This document shows positions 6,567-12,199 of a DNA stretch of 27,354 bases, one piece after another; the first letter of the stretch is position 1; each line of letters begins with the position of its first letter. Source of the stretch: a virus. The notes beneath the pieces were generated by a model that was given only the letters and a program-made list of their open reading frames with translations, was not told the DNA's origin and did no database searches. The stretch lies in the IMG/VR virus record IMGVR_UViG_3300009001_000072, positions 1 to 27,354 of that record; one strand, written 5' to 3'. Both the position numbers and the translations under genes were made by a program.

Positions 6567-6583
6567 GGGGCGGCTAGCGCCCC
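6567..6583 (-). promoter_or_regulatory. GC hairpin in the leader of the 131-aa gene
   Basis: Six-base complementary arms (GGGGCG at 6567-6572, CGCCCC at 6578-6583) flank the five-base loop GCTAG. In the leftward message the hairpin is followed by ACAACCAACC and, further on, by CTGGAGACC and ATG 6523. Hairpins followed by a CCAACCAA-type spacer also precede the genes starting at 6842 and 23587, so this seems part of a repeated leader design. No U-tract follows. Confidence 0.5.
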
Positions 6584-6590
6584 GGTGGGA

Positions 6591-6842
6591 TTATTCTGCC
6601 TCGGCGGCGAGGCGGGCGTCGATGTAATCGCGGAACTCAACTGCGAGATCGTCCTGATCAAAGTCGGCGTCGAGCATCAGGTCGTCGAGTTCCCAGCCCT
6701 TGATGCAGTCTTTGACATCCTCTGCGACATCGACCTCGCGGAGGTCATCGTCGGAGGCATTGCACAGCCACTCGGCGGCAATGGCGGCGATCAGGTCGGA
6801 GCGGAAGCGGAACAAGCAGCCGGCAAATTCGTAGTCAGACAT
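6591..6842 (-). CDS. First gene of the leftward operon, small acidic protein (83 aa)
   Basis: The product begins MSDYEFAGCLFRFRSDLIAA and is very acidic, with DDDLREVDVAEDVKDC, ELDDLMLDADFDQDDL and EFRDYIDARLAAEAE. It has no recognised domain. ATG 6842 is preceded by CTGGAGACCCCCA and sits about 45 bases downstream of the -10 of the leftward promoter, so this is the promoter-proximal and probably most highly expressed early gene. A much longer frame upstream exists but would run through the promoter and the initiator gene, and is rejected. Small acidic first genes are often host-takeover proteins; here that is only a suggestion. Confidence 0.8.
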   Translation of the reverse strand: MSDYEFAGCLFRFRSDLIAAIAAEWLCNASDDDLREVDVAEDVKDCIKGWELDDLMLDADFDQDDLAVEFRDYIDARLAAEAE

Positions 6843-6843
6843 T

Positions 6844-6878
6844 GGGGGTCTCCAGTTGGTTGGTGGGGCTCGCTGCCC
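6844..6878 (-). promoter_or_regulatory. Leftward leader: hairpin, CCAACCAA spacer, CTGGAGAC ribosome-binding site
   Basis: Reading leftward, a small hairpin (GGGC/GCCC arms at 6875-6878 and 6866-6869 around AGCGA) is followed by CCACCAACCAA, then CTGGAGACC and ATG 6842. GGAG is the Shine-Dalgarno core. The stretch is nearly identical to 23588-23624 upstream of the other leftward cassette, which shows that the leader is a conserved unit and not incidental sequence. Confidence 0.65.
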
Positions 6879-6886
6879 TCCACTCA

Positions 6887-6914
6887 TATATACGTCACCA
6901 ATCGTGACATGCAA
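6887..6914 (-). promoter_or_regulatory. Leftward early promoter with internal operator dyad
   Basis: On the minus strand, TTGCAT (-35, 6914-6909) and TATATA (-10, 6892-6887) are 16 bases apart. The spacer holds a perfect dyad, GTCAC-CAATC-GTGAC (6894-6908), the classic place for a repressor operator. The predicted start lies just upstream of the leader of the 6842 gene. A second copy of this arrangement is at 23633-23661. The binding protein is probably one of the phage HTH proteins (6992, 8487 or 1427 genes); which one cannot be told. Confidence 0.75.
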
Positions 6915-6956
6915 CACCCCCTTTCGTTTTTTCTGATTTTTTTTCATGGCCGGTGA

Positions 6957-6984
6957 TTGTTTGCCCCCAGCGGGGGTGTTATCT
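6957..6984 (+). promoter_or_regulatory. Rightward promoter with C5-AGC-G5 dyad, probably leaderless transcript
   Basis: TTGTTT (6957-6962) and TTATCT (6979-6984) are 16 bases apart, and the spacer contains the dyad CCCCC-AGC-GGGGG (6964-6976). A start about seven bases after the -10 would fall on or next to the ATG at 6992, and there is no Shine-Dalgarno sequence before that ATG, so the message is probably leaderless. The nine bases AACACCCCC at 6913-6921 recur inverted at 6972-6980, linking the two divergent promoters. The -35 and -10 matches are moderate. Confidence 0.55.
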
Positions 6985-6991
6985 CTATCAC

Positions 6992-7222
6992 ATGATGACT
7001 GAAGCACAAAAACTCTCCCGCCTGCTGGGCCGCTCCGCGATCGCCGCGGCCCTTGGCGTCGTCCCATCGTCGGTCTCCAACGCGAGCAAGAAAGGCGTGT
7101 TCCCGGCTGCGTGGTATCTCGTGGTCCGTAGCCTGGCGCACGAGCAGGGTCTGGATTGCCCGGTGGAGGCATTCGCCTTCGCGGAGCGGGTCGAGGAAGA
7201 GCAACGCGATCTCGCGGCGTGA
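6992..7222 (+). CDS. Cro-like regulator (76 aa)
   Basis: The product has the small helix-turn-helix architecture often found at the start of the rightward early operon in alphaproteobacterial phages: RSAIAAALGVVPSSVSNASKKG, then FPAAWYLVVRSLAHEQGLDC. GRSAIAAALGV-x-SSVSN is the turn and recognition helix. It probably binds operators between the divergent promoters. Two adjacent ATGs (6992, 6995) are possible starts and neither has a ribosome-binding site, in keeping with leaderless translation. The stop overlaps the GTG of the initiator gene, so both are coupled. Cro or repressor role cannot be separated from sequence alone. Confidence 0.75.
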   Translation: MMTEAQKLSRLLGRSAIAAALGVVPSSVSNASKKGVFPAAWYLVVRSLAHEQGLDCPVEAFAFAERVEEEQRDLAA

Positions 7223-8082
7223 GCGTCAAACTCCTCCAGAGCGTCGTCGAGGCGAGGTGTGCAGCAGGTGGGGAACTGGCGCTGCTGCTGGTCCTGGCTT
7301 GGCATGCGCGCGACAGCGGCGAGTGCTGGCCGTCTGTGCAGACGCTCGCCGATGAATGCGGCTGCGATCCGCGATCCGTCCGCCGGCAATTGTCGTCTCT
7401 GGAATCGCGCGGTCTCATCTGCCGGATCCACCGGCCCGGTAGCCGGTCAACCTACATGATCACCCCTGACGCTACTGTCACCCCTGACACTACTGTCAGT
7501 CCTGACGCTAGTGTCCGCAACCCCGGACGCCAGCGTCAGGACACCCCTGACACTAGCGTCAGCCAAAAGGTAAAGAGAAAGGTAAAGGAAAGGGAAACCC
7601 CCTATAATCCCCCTTCTGTCACTGGAGACACCGATGAGCAAACCGACAAGCCAGCCGACACCGATCGGCGACCTACTGCCAAACGCGCCACCCTCATCCC
7701 CTGGGACTGGTGGCCGGATCCCGCCGGCATTCAATATGCGATCGAACGCGGATGCCCCGATGTCCCCGGAGAGGTCGCGGCCTTCATCGACTACAGCCAG
7801 TCAACCGGCAAGCGGTATATCGACCACGCAGCCGCATGGCGGACGCGATGTCGTAACGCCGCCAGCAGGTTTGGCTGGTCCGCCGGCACCGGCCCGCGAG
7901 GTCGTCAAGGCCGCAATGCGGGAGATCGAAGCCGCGCAGCAAATGATCGACTGTTTGCCGCCGCCTCTGATTTGGCGGCTGAATGGTCAGAGGGAGAGCG
8001 AGATCACCCTGCCGATCGGACCGGATCAGGTGTGGTGTCCATTGCTGACCACTCCTCCAGGCGCAGGTCTGGGTCAGGGTAG
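7219..8082 (+). CDS. O-type replication initiator with N-terminal winged helix
   Basis: The 287-residue protein starts at GTG 7219, overlapping the previous TGA. Residues about 1-75 are a winged helix of the phage-initiator type: ALLLVLAWHARDSGECWPSV, then QTLADECGCDPRSVRRQL and SSLESRGLI. A proline/threonine linker encoded by iterons follows (about 80-115), then a basic stretch KVKRKVKERE, and a C-terminal part with IPWDWWPD and FIDYSQSTGKRYIDHAAAWRTRC, as in O-type proteins. It should bind the iterons inside its own gene and recruit the helicase loader. The last 55 or so residues overlap the next gene and look poorly conserved. Confidence 0.82.
   Translation: MSVKLLQSVVEARCAAGGELALLLVLAWHARDSGECWPSVQTLADECGCDPRSVRRQLSSLESRGLICRIHRPGSRSTYMITPDATVTPDTTVSPDASVRNPGRQRQDTPDTSVSQKVKRKVKERETPYNPPSVTGDTDEQTDKPADTDRRPTAKRATLIPWDWWPDPAGIQYAIERGCPDVPGEVAAFIDYSQSTGKRYIDHAAAWRTRCRNAASRFGWSAGTGPRGRQGRNAGDRSRAANDRLFAAASDLAAEWSEGERDHPADRTGSGVVSIADHSSRRRSGSG
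7461..7600 (+). other. Probable replication origin: iterons plus purine-rich tract inside the initiator gene
   Basis: Five related imperfect palindromes of the form TGAC(A/G)CTA(C/G)(T/C)GTCA lie at 7467-7480, 7485-7498, 7503-7516, 7525-7538 (inverted) and 7548-7561. The first, second, third and fifth point the same way and are preceded by CCCC or similar. A purine-rich, easily melted stretch follows at about 7564-7597 (AAAAGGTAAAGAGAAAGG and on). Iterons next to an A-rich tract in the middle of the O-type gene match the layout of the lambda origin. Confidence 0.75.
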
Positions 8083-8497
8083 GCCGCATGTCAGGCACAC
8101 GATCCTGCGGCAGGGCGGCTACCTGACGCTGAAGGCCTATGTCGATGCCCAGCATCAACTGGCTCCAGTGGCAACGACGGAGGAGCGGATCGCGGCCGTC
8201 GCGGAGGGACTGCAGTTCTGGCGCAGCCGCCTGGACAGCCAGATGGCGGACGACATGGCCGCGAAGGCCCTCCTCCGCACCTGGGCGCTGGCCCTGGACG
8301 GATACCCGCTGTGGGTGATCCGGGCAGCATGGCAGCGTGTGAACAGCAGCCGAGAGTGGCCACCGGAGCCGACGCACGTCCTAGCCGTCTGCACCCGCCT
8401 CTGGGGTAAACAGGGGCGGCTCCTGCAGCGGGGGATCGTCGCCGTGAGCGACTGCGAGGAACTGCGCCCAGAGTGGAGGCCTGACGATGGCGCGTGA
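7916..8497 (+). CDS. Possible helicase loader or replication accessory protein (193 aa)
   Basis: The frame starts near ATG 7916 behind AAGG and overlaps the end of the initiator by 167 bases. It begins MREIEAAQQMIDCLPPPLIW and has a helical C-terminal half with RIAAVAEGLQFWRSRL, ALLRTWALALDGYPLWVI and REWPPEPTHVLAVCTRLW. The ALDGYPLWVIRAA-x-W-PP(E/T)P pattern recalls small proteins that follow O-type initiators in alphaproteobacterial phages. By position it may be a P-type loader of DnaB, but it has no Walker motif and no direct evidence. The frame is open upstream to 7634, but that part shadows the initiator. Confidence 0.6.
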   Translation: MREIEAAQQMIDCLPPPLIWRLNGQRESEITLPIGPDQVWCPLLTTPPGAGLGQGRPHVRHTILRQGGYLTLKAYVDAQHQLAPVATTEERIAAVAEGLQFWRSRLDSQMADDMAAKALLRTWALALDGYPLWVIRAAWQRVNSSREWPPEPTHVLAVCTRLWGKQGRLLQRGIVAVSDCEELRPEWRPDDGA

Positions 8498-8753
8498 CCG
8501 TGTCCAGTTTTTAGAGGCCATGCAGGCCAGGATCATTGCATCCATGCGGGCGCAGGGGATCTCGCAGACCTATCTGGCGGAGTCCACAGGTCACGCCCGC
8601 CAGACGATCGGCAAGGTGCTCGCCCCGATGACCACAGATCGAGCATTTAAGAATGGACCTAAGATCTGGGAACTGATACAGATCGCAGAAGTATTGGAGG
8701 TTGACCCGCGCCGGCTTATTTTTGGGATGGATAATGATGATCTATCTCAATGA
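8487..8753 (+). CDS. XRE-family HTH regulator (88 aa)
   Basis: The product carries an XRE helix-turn-helix: ARIIASMRAQGISQTYLAES and TGHARQTIGKVLAP, then a helical segment IWELIQIAEVLEVDPRRLIF, the usual end of such domains. It starts 11 bases before the previous stop with GGAGG upstream. It is a third potential repressor for the operators described here. Base composition in its second half is more AT-rich than its neighbours, hinting at a different origin. It ends inside the start of the methyltransferase gene. Confidence 0.78.
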   Translation: MARDRVQFLEAMQARIIASMRAQGISQTYLAESTGHARQTIGKVLAPMTTDRAFKNGPKIWELIQIAEVLEVDPRRLIFGMDNDDLSQ

Positions 8754-9666
8754 CAATGAATCCTATGTAGCGGCGTGGTTACATAACCTGGCGCGCGAAA
8801 ATTTACTCGGGAACAACGTGAAAATTGATGACAGAAGCATCGCCGAGGTCAGCGCTGACGATGTCAGGGGATCAACGCAGGCCCACTTCTTCGCCGGCAT
8901 CGGTGGATGGCCGCTCGCTCTCCAGTTGGCCGGATGGCCAGCAGATGGACCTGTTTGGACCGGATCCCCGCCATGCCAACCCTTCTCCAGCGCCGGCAAA
9001 CGAGCAGGGGCTGCCGACGAGCGACACCTCTGGCCAGAAATGCGCCGCCTCATTGAGGACTGCCGCCCTCCAGTCGTCTTTGGCGAGCAAGTTGCGTCGG
9101 ACGATGGCCGCCGCTGGCTCTCCCGAGTACGCGATGACCTTGAAGGGGTGGGCTATGGGGTCGGGGCCGCCGATCTGTGCGCTGCGGGCGTCGGCGCTCC
9201 CCACGTCAGGCAGCGGCTCTATTGGGGGGCTATCCGGCTGGACAACCCCCAACGCCCGCGACTGGCGGAGCGAGAGCAGCAGTGCGAGTTTCGAGGCGGA
9301 GCGGTTCGAGGATACCCGCGGGAAGAGCCTGTCGTATCAGGCGATCCTGGCTGGCTGGCCGACGCCGACGACGACGGATGCGATCAAGGGGGGGAAGGTC
9401 TCGCCCCGGCCAGGGATGATGGGGCTGTCGGAGACGGCTCCGCTGGTGATTGGAACGGATCCGCCACCCGCTGGCACCTCTGCCGAGACCTCCCGCAGCA
9501 CAAGTGGCGCAGGATACCGGCTGAACCCGAACTTTTCCCGCTGGCTCATGGGGTACCCGGCAGAGTGGGCCAATTGCGCGCCTACGGCAACGCCATCGTC
9601 CCCCAGGTAGCCGCGCTGTTCATCCGGCATTTCATGGCTGCAGTGGAGGATACATGCCGCGACTGA
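8734..9666 (+). CDS. C5-cytosine DNA methyltransferase
   Basis: The 310-residue protein has the ordered C5 methyltransferase motifs: I HFFAGIGGWPLAL (about 51-63), IV GSPPCQPFSSAGK with catalytic C81, VI VVFGEQVAS with E118, VIII RQRLYW (159-164), and IX/X VGQLRAYGNAIVPQVAALFI near the C-terminus. It transfers a methyl group from SAM to cytosine, perhaps to protect phage DNA. The target-recognition stretch (about 165-265) is compositionally odd because the same DNA encodes another protein in a second frame. No partner endonuclease of a classic restriction system is adjacent. Starts at 8734 or 8737 are both possible; the gene overlaps the XRE gene by 20 bases. Confidence 0.9.
   Translation: MMIYLNDNESYVAAWLHNLARENLLGNNVKIDDRSIAEVSADDVRGSTQAHFFAGIGGWPLALQLAGWPADGPVWTGSPPCQPFSSAGKRAGAADERHLWPEMRRLIEDCRPPVVFGEQVASDDGRRWLSRVRDDLEGVGYGVGAADLCAAGVGAPHVRQRLYWGAIRLDNPQRPRLAEREQQCEFRGGAVRGYPREEPVVSGDPGWLADADDDGCDQGGEGLAPARDDGAVGDGSAGDWNGSATRWHLCRDLPQHKWRRIPAEPELFPLAHGVPGRVGQLRAYGNAIVPQVAALFIRHFMAAVEDTCRD
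8828..9610 (+). CDS. Overprinted phage protein inside the methyltransferase gene
   Basis: A 260-residue frame lies wholly within the methyltransferase gene. It contains strings known from proteins that commonly accompany phage C5 methyltransferases: MDLFGP near residue 40, SPEYAMTLKGWAMGSGPPIC, ALRASALPTSGSGS, repeated W(P/T)TP-x-ARDW-like segments, and a C-terminal LNPNFSRWLMGYPAEW then CAPTATPSSPR. These ordered Trp and Pro motifs are not expected in a chance shadow frame. ATG 8828 gives the full frame; ATG 8945, at MDLFG, is an equally plausible start (221 residues). The function is unknown; a link to base modification or target recognition is only a guess. Confidence 0.65.
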   Translation: MTEASPRSALTMSGDQRRPTSSPASVDGRSLSSWPDGQQMDLFGPDPRHANPSPAPANEQGLPTSDTSGQKCAASLRTAALQSSLASKLRRTMAAAGSPEYAMTLKGWAMGSGPPICALRASALPTSGSGSIGGLSGWTTPNARDWRSESSSASFEAERFEDTRGKSLSYQAILAGWPTPTTTDAIKGGKVSPRPGMMGLSETAPLVIGTDPPPAGTSAETSRSTSGAGYRLNPNFSRWLMGYPAEWANCAPTATPSSPR

Positions 9667-9995
9667 AGGCGTCCGAGAGCCAGGAGCAGATGGCGTTCGT
9701 GGACTGGTTTCGGCGGGCCTATCCCAGTCACCTCATCATGCATATCCCTAACGGCGAGCGGCGTGACGCCCGCACTGGTAGCAAACTGAAACGCATGGGG
9801 GTGCTGCCAGGGGTGCCGGATCTTTTCATCCCGGAGTTGGCTCTCTGGGTGGAGATGAAAGGCACCTCGGGCGGTCGATTGTCGAAGGATCAGGAGCGGG
9901 TGATCGGATTGTTGGAGATCGCCGGCTATGACGTGATCGTGGCCCACGGCTGGGAAGATGCCCGCCGTCAGGTCACAGAACATTTACAGGGATAG
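9654..9995 (+). CDS. VRR-NUC domain nuclease
   Basis: The 113-residue protein is a stand-alone VRR-NUC module of the PD-(D/E)XK superfamily: E11 in the first helix, GVPDLFIP with D56, LWVEMKGTSGG with E67 and K69, and SKDQ with Q80. This order matches the family, which includes structure-selective nucleases such as FAN1 and many phage proteins. It probably resolves branched DNA during replication or packaging. The ATG lies 13 bases before the methyltransferase stop, so the two are coupled. Confidence 0.88.
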   Translation: MPRLKASESQEQMAFVDWFRRAYPSHLIMHIPNGERRDARTGSKLKRMGVLPGVPDLFIPELALWVEMKGTSGGRLSKDQERVIGLLEIAGYDVIVAHGWEDARRQVTEHLQG

Positions 9996-9999
9996 GCCG

Positions 10000-10854
10000 G
10001 TGGACCTTCACCGTAGGCCGACCGCGGGCGCGGCCTTCAACGCCCAGGCTCTCTACCCAGGTGGCCCACCTGTCTGGGATGAGCAAACCGTCTCCGCCGG
10101 TCTAGGGGATGTTTGGCGGAAAGTCTGGGAAGCCCGTATTCCAGGAGTCCAAAGTGCAATGGTAACCGCTCGCGACCGCGCCGAGGTCAGTACCACCCTC
10201 AACTCAGCCGCCGTTGGCCTGATGGACGCCGGCCTGGATTGGTATGTCGGGCAGACGGCCCCGCAGCAGGAGTGGCGGGCGCACGGGATCCTGGGAGACC
10301 TGGACATCCCGGCATTCCTGCCAACGCAAAGCCGGTGGATTAGCCCATCGCGACACCGGAAAACTAAGACCCGCCGGCAGTACGCGATCATGCCCAGGAT
10401 GCTGTTCGTCGGGTTCAGTCGCGGCCATGAGCGCTGGCTCGATCTGCTCAACCGGACGCCGGTCATGTCGGTGATCGGTGTGGCTGGTGTCCCGACTGCC
10501 CTGCCAGGACACGTCGTCCAGGGCTTCGTCGATCGGATCGGGGCTGAGGTCGATCGGCCTGACTGGCAGCGGCACATGCCGCGCGGGCGAGAATATAAGG
10601 TGGGCGATCGTGTCCGCATCATAGACGGGGCTCTCAAGGGTCACGTCGTAACGGTCGCGGAAATCCGCGGGCCGAAATCCTGGGTGCTGTCTCAGCAGAT
10701 GCTGCTGGCTCACGCGCTCGAAATCCCAACGCGATATCTGGAGATAGATCGCGATGACACTACAGACAATCGTCCTCCGATACGACGAGATGCTGATGGC
10801 CGCACAGGCCGGCGTCCTCCGAACAATCGAAAATCTCAAGAAGGGCAGACGTGA
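10000..10854 (+). CDS. NusG/RfaH-like transcription elongation factor
   Basis: The protein has a NusG N-terminal domain from about residue 80 (WYVGQTAPQQEWRAHGIL, AFLPTQ, YAIMPRMLFVGFSRG, MSVIGVAGVPTALP) and a KOW motif near residues 199-226 (YKVGDRVRIIDGALKGHVV). NusG-type proteins bind RNA polymerase and suppress pausing or termination. Encoded shortly before the late genes, it may do the job of lambda Q; that is inference. The start is uncertain: GTG 10000, ATG 10159 and ATG 10222 (two residues before WYV region, like ordinary NusG) are all in frame. The last 100 bases overlap the next gene. Confidence 0.72.
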   Translation: MDLHRRPTAGAAFNAQALYPGGPPVWDEQTVSAGLGDVWRKVWEARIPGVQSAMVTARDRAEVSTTLNSAAVGLMDAGLDWYVGQTAPQQEWRAHGILGDLDIPAFLPTQSRWISPSRHRKTKTRRQYAIMPRMLFVGFSRGHERWLDLLNRTPVMSVIGVAGVPTALPGHVVQGFVDRIGAEVDRPDWQRHMPRGREYKVGDRVRIIDGALKGHVVTVAEIRGPKSWVLSQQMLLAHALEIPTRYLEIDRDDTTDNRPPIRRDADGRTGRRPPNNRKSQEGQT

Positions 10855-11254
10855 TCGGCGCGGTGCGGATCCGCACAATGGCTGGACACTGTCGATCGAA
10901 GGCGCGATGGCCGAATATGCCGTGGCTAAGGCGTTCGATCGGCACTGGCAGGGCAAGGGCAACCTGGGTGACGCGGACGTGAGCAGGGTTATAGAGGTGC
11001 GCCGCTGCATATACCCATACGGTGATCTCCGCCTGCACCCCGAGGATCATCGCGACCGGCCATATGTGCTGGTCACAGGTGAGAGAGGCGCCTACACGAT
11101 CCGCGGGTGGATCCGTGGAGGCGACGGGATGAAAGAGCGCTATTGGGGCTCGCCCTACGCCGAGAATCGGCCCGCCTACTGGGTGCCGCAGACGGATCTC
11201 AACCCCCCCGACGACAGCCTGCTGGCCTATGTGAAGGAGGTCGAAAATGCCTAG
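10754..11254 (+). CDS. Phage protein, possible PD-(D/E)XK-like fold (166 aa)
   Basis: The product has GAMAEYAVAKAFDRHWQGKG, then GDADV and VIEVRR, then YVLVTGERGAYTIRGWIRGG and AYWVPQTDL. The order of an acidic helix (E50, E54), DAD (D73, D75) and E81-V-R resembles the PD-(D/E)XK nuclease core with Arg in place of Lys; the later GWIRGGDGM and PAYWVPQ segments are familiar from conserved phage proteins of unknown function. ATG 10754 has GGAGATAG upstream. It could be a nuclease or an inactive DNA-binding relative. Confidence 0.7.
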   Translation: MTLQTIVLRYDEMLMAAQAGVLRTIENLKKGRRDRRGADPHNGWTLSIEGAMAEYAVAKAFDRHWQGKGNLGDADVSRVIEVRRCIYPYGDLRLHPEDHRDRPYVLVTGERGAYTIRGWIRGGDGMKERYWGSPYAENRPAYWVPQTDLNPPDDSLLAYVKEVENA

Positions 11255-11474
11255 GGAAGATTTCTGCTGGGGAGCATATCCCGAGTTTAGCGGCGAGTGT
11301 CTGCGCGAGAACATCACGGCTGTCTGGCGTGACGGACGCGTGGCCATGGGTTGCCTGACCTGCATGACGATCCTGTCGGAGTTTATAGACACGCAGACAC
11401 CCCGGCAGCCAGACACGCTGGGTGAGTGGCGGGACAGCGGAGATCTGGTGCGGAAGGCGGACCTGGGGCGATGA
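11247..11474 (+). CDS. Small cysteine-containing protein (75 aa)
   Basis: The product begins MPREDFCWGAYPEFSGECLR, with cysteines at 7, 18, 36 and 39 (CLTC), which could form a small zinc site. The rest is polar. It starts eight bases before the previous stop with GGAGG upstream and ends in an ATGA overlap with the next gene, so translation seems continuous through the three genes. No family was recognised. Confidence 0.65.
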   Translation: MPREDFCWGAYPEFSGECLRENITAVWRDGRVAMGCLTCMTILSEFIDTQTPRQPDTLGEWRDSGDLVRKADLGR

Positions 11475-12199
11475 CGCAAAACACCAGCCACGCAGTGATG
11501 TCCCAGCGGTCAGAGCCGATCGGCAGCCGCGATGATTTCCCGACGCCGCCTTGGGCCGTGAGAGCCCTCTGTGAGCATGTGCTGTTCCACGGCGAGGCCG
11601 CATCCACTGTCGCGAGACTGACGGCCTGGGAGCCGGCCTGCGGTCGAGGTTATATGGGCCACGCCCTGGAGGAGTATTTCGGCCACGTTGTGCAGTCTGA
11701 CATCCACAAATACCGACCGGAGGCGAAATACAAGGTCCATGATTTCCTGGGCGGCGAAGACCCCAACCCTCGCTGGTATCGCGACATCGACTGGATCATT
11801 ACCAACCCGCCGTTTTTATTGGCCGAGGCATTCTACCGCCGCGCCAGGCTGATCCGCCCGCGGCACGGGTTCGCCCTGCTGTGCAGATCAAACTGGATGG
11901 AGGGGATCGCGCGGTTTGAAAACATCTTCCAGCGAGACCCGCCGAACATCATCGCGCAGCACGTCGAGCGGGTGCCGATGGTGAGGGGGCGCTATGACCC
12001 CAAGGCATCAAGCGCCACCGCATATGCGTGGTTTGTCTGGTCCCACACGCTCGCTCCACAGCAGGGCAGGACGCGGCTCGTGTGGATCCCACCGGGCAGC
12101 CGGCGGCGGTATTACCGAGAGGGCGACGAGCATATGCACCGTTCCGGTCAACCCCCCACCTTAACCGGAACTCCCGACAAAATTGTGGCGATGGGTTGA
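11471..12199 (+). CDS. Class I SAM-dependent DNA methyltransferase, probably N6-adenine type
   Basis: The 242-residue protein has DDFPTPPWAVRALCEHVL near the N-terminus, motif I as WEPACGRGYMGHAL (about 53-65), an acidic DI turn (QSDIHKY), and motif IV as IITNPPF (about 109-115). (N/D)PP(F/Y) is the catalytic motif of amino-methyltransferases, and this layout is common in phage N6-adenine enzymes. ATG 11471 overlaps the previous stop (ATGA). Target site is unknown. It is the second methyltransferase in the window and the last gene before the non-coding region ahead of the terminase. Confidence 0.8.
   Translation: MTQNTSHAVMSQRSEPIGSRDDFPTPPWAVRALCEHVLFHGEAASTVARLTAWEPACGRGYMGHALEEYFGHVVQSDIHKYRPEAKYKVHDFLGGEDPNPRWYRDIDWIITNPPFLLAEAFYRRARLIRPRHGFALLCRSNWMEGIARFENIFQRDPPNIIAQHVERVPMVRGRYDPKASSATAYAWFVWSHTLAPQQGRTRLVWIPPGSRRRYYREGDEHMHRSGQPPTLTGTPDKIVAMG

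Noticed and set aside
6591-7418. 275-codon extension of the first leftward gene
   Set aside because: It would run through the promoter, operator and two rightward genes; ATG 6842 has the conserved leader.
7461-7561. Repeats that could be read as a small CRISPR-like array
   Set aside because: The units are 14-18-base palindromes with almost no spacers, sit inside a replication gene and have no cas genes nearby; iterons explain them better.
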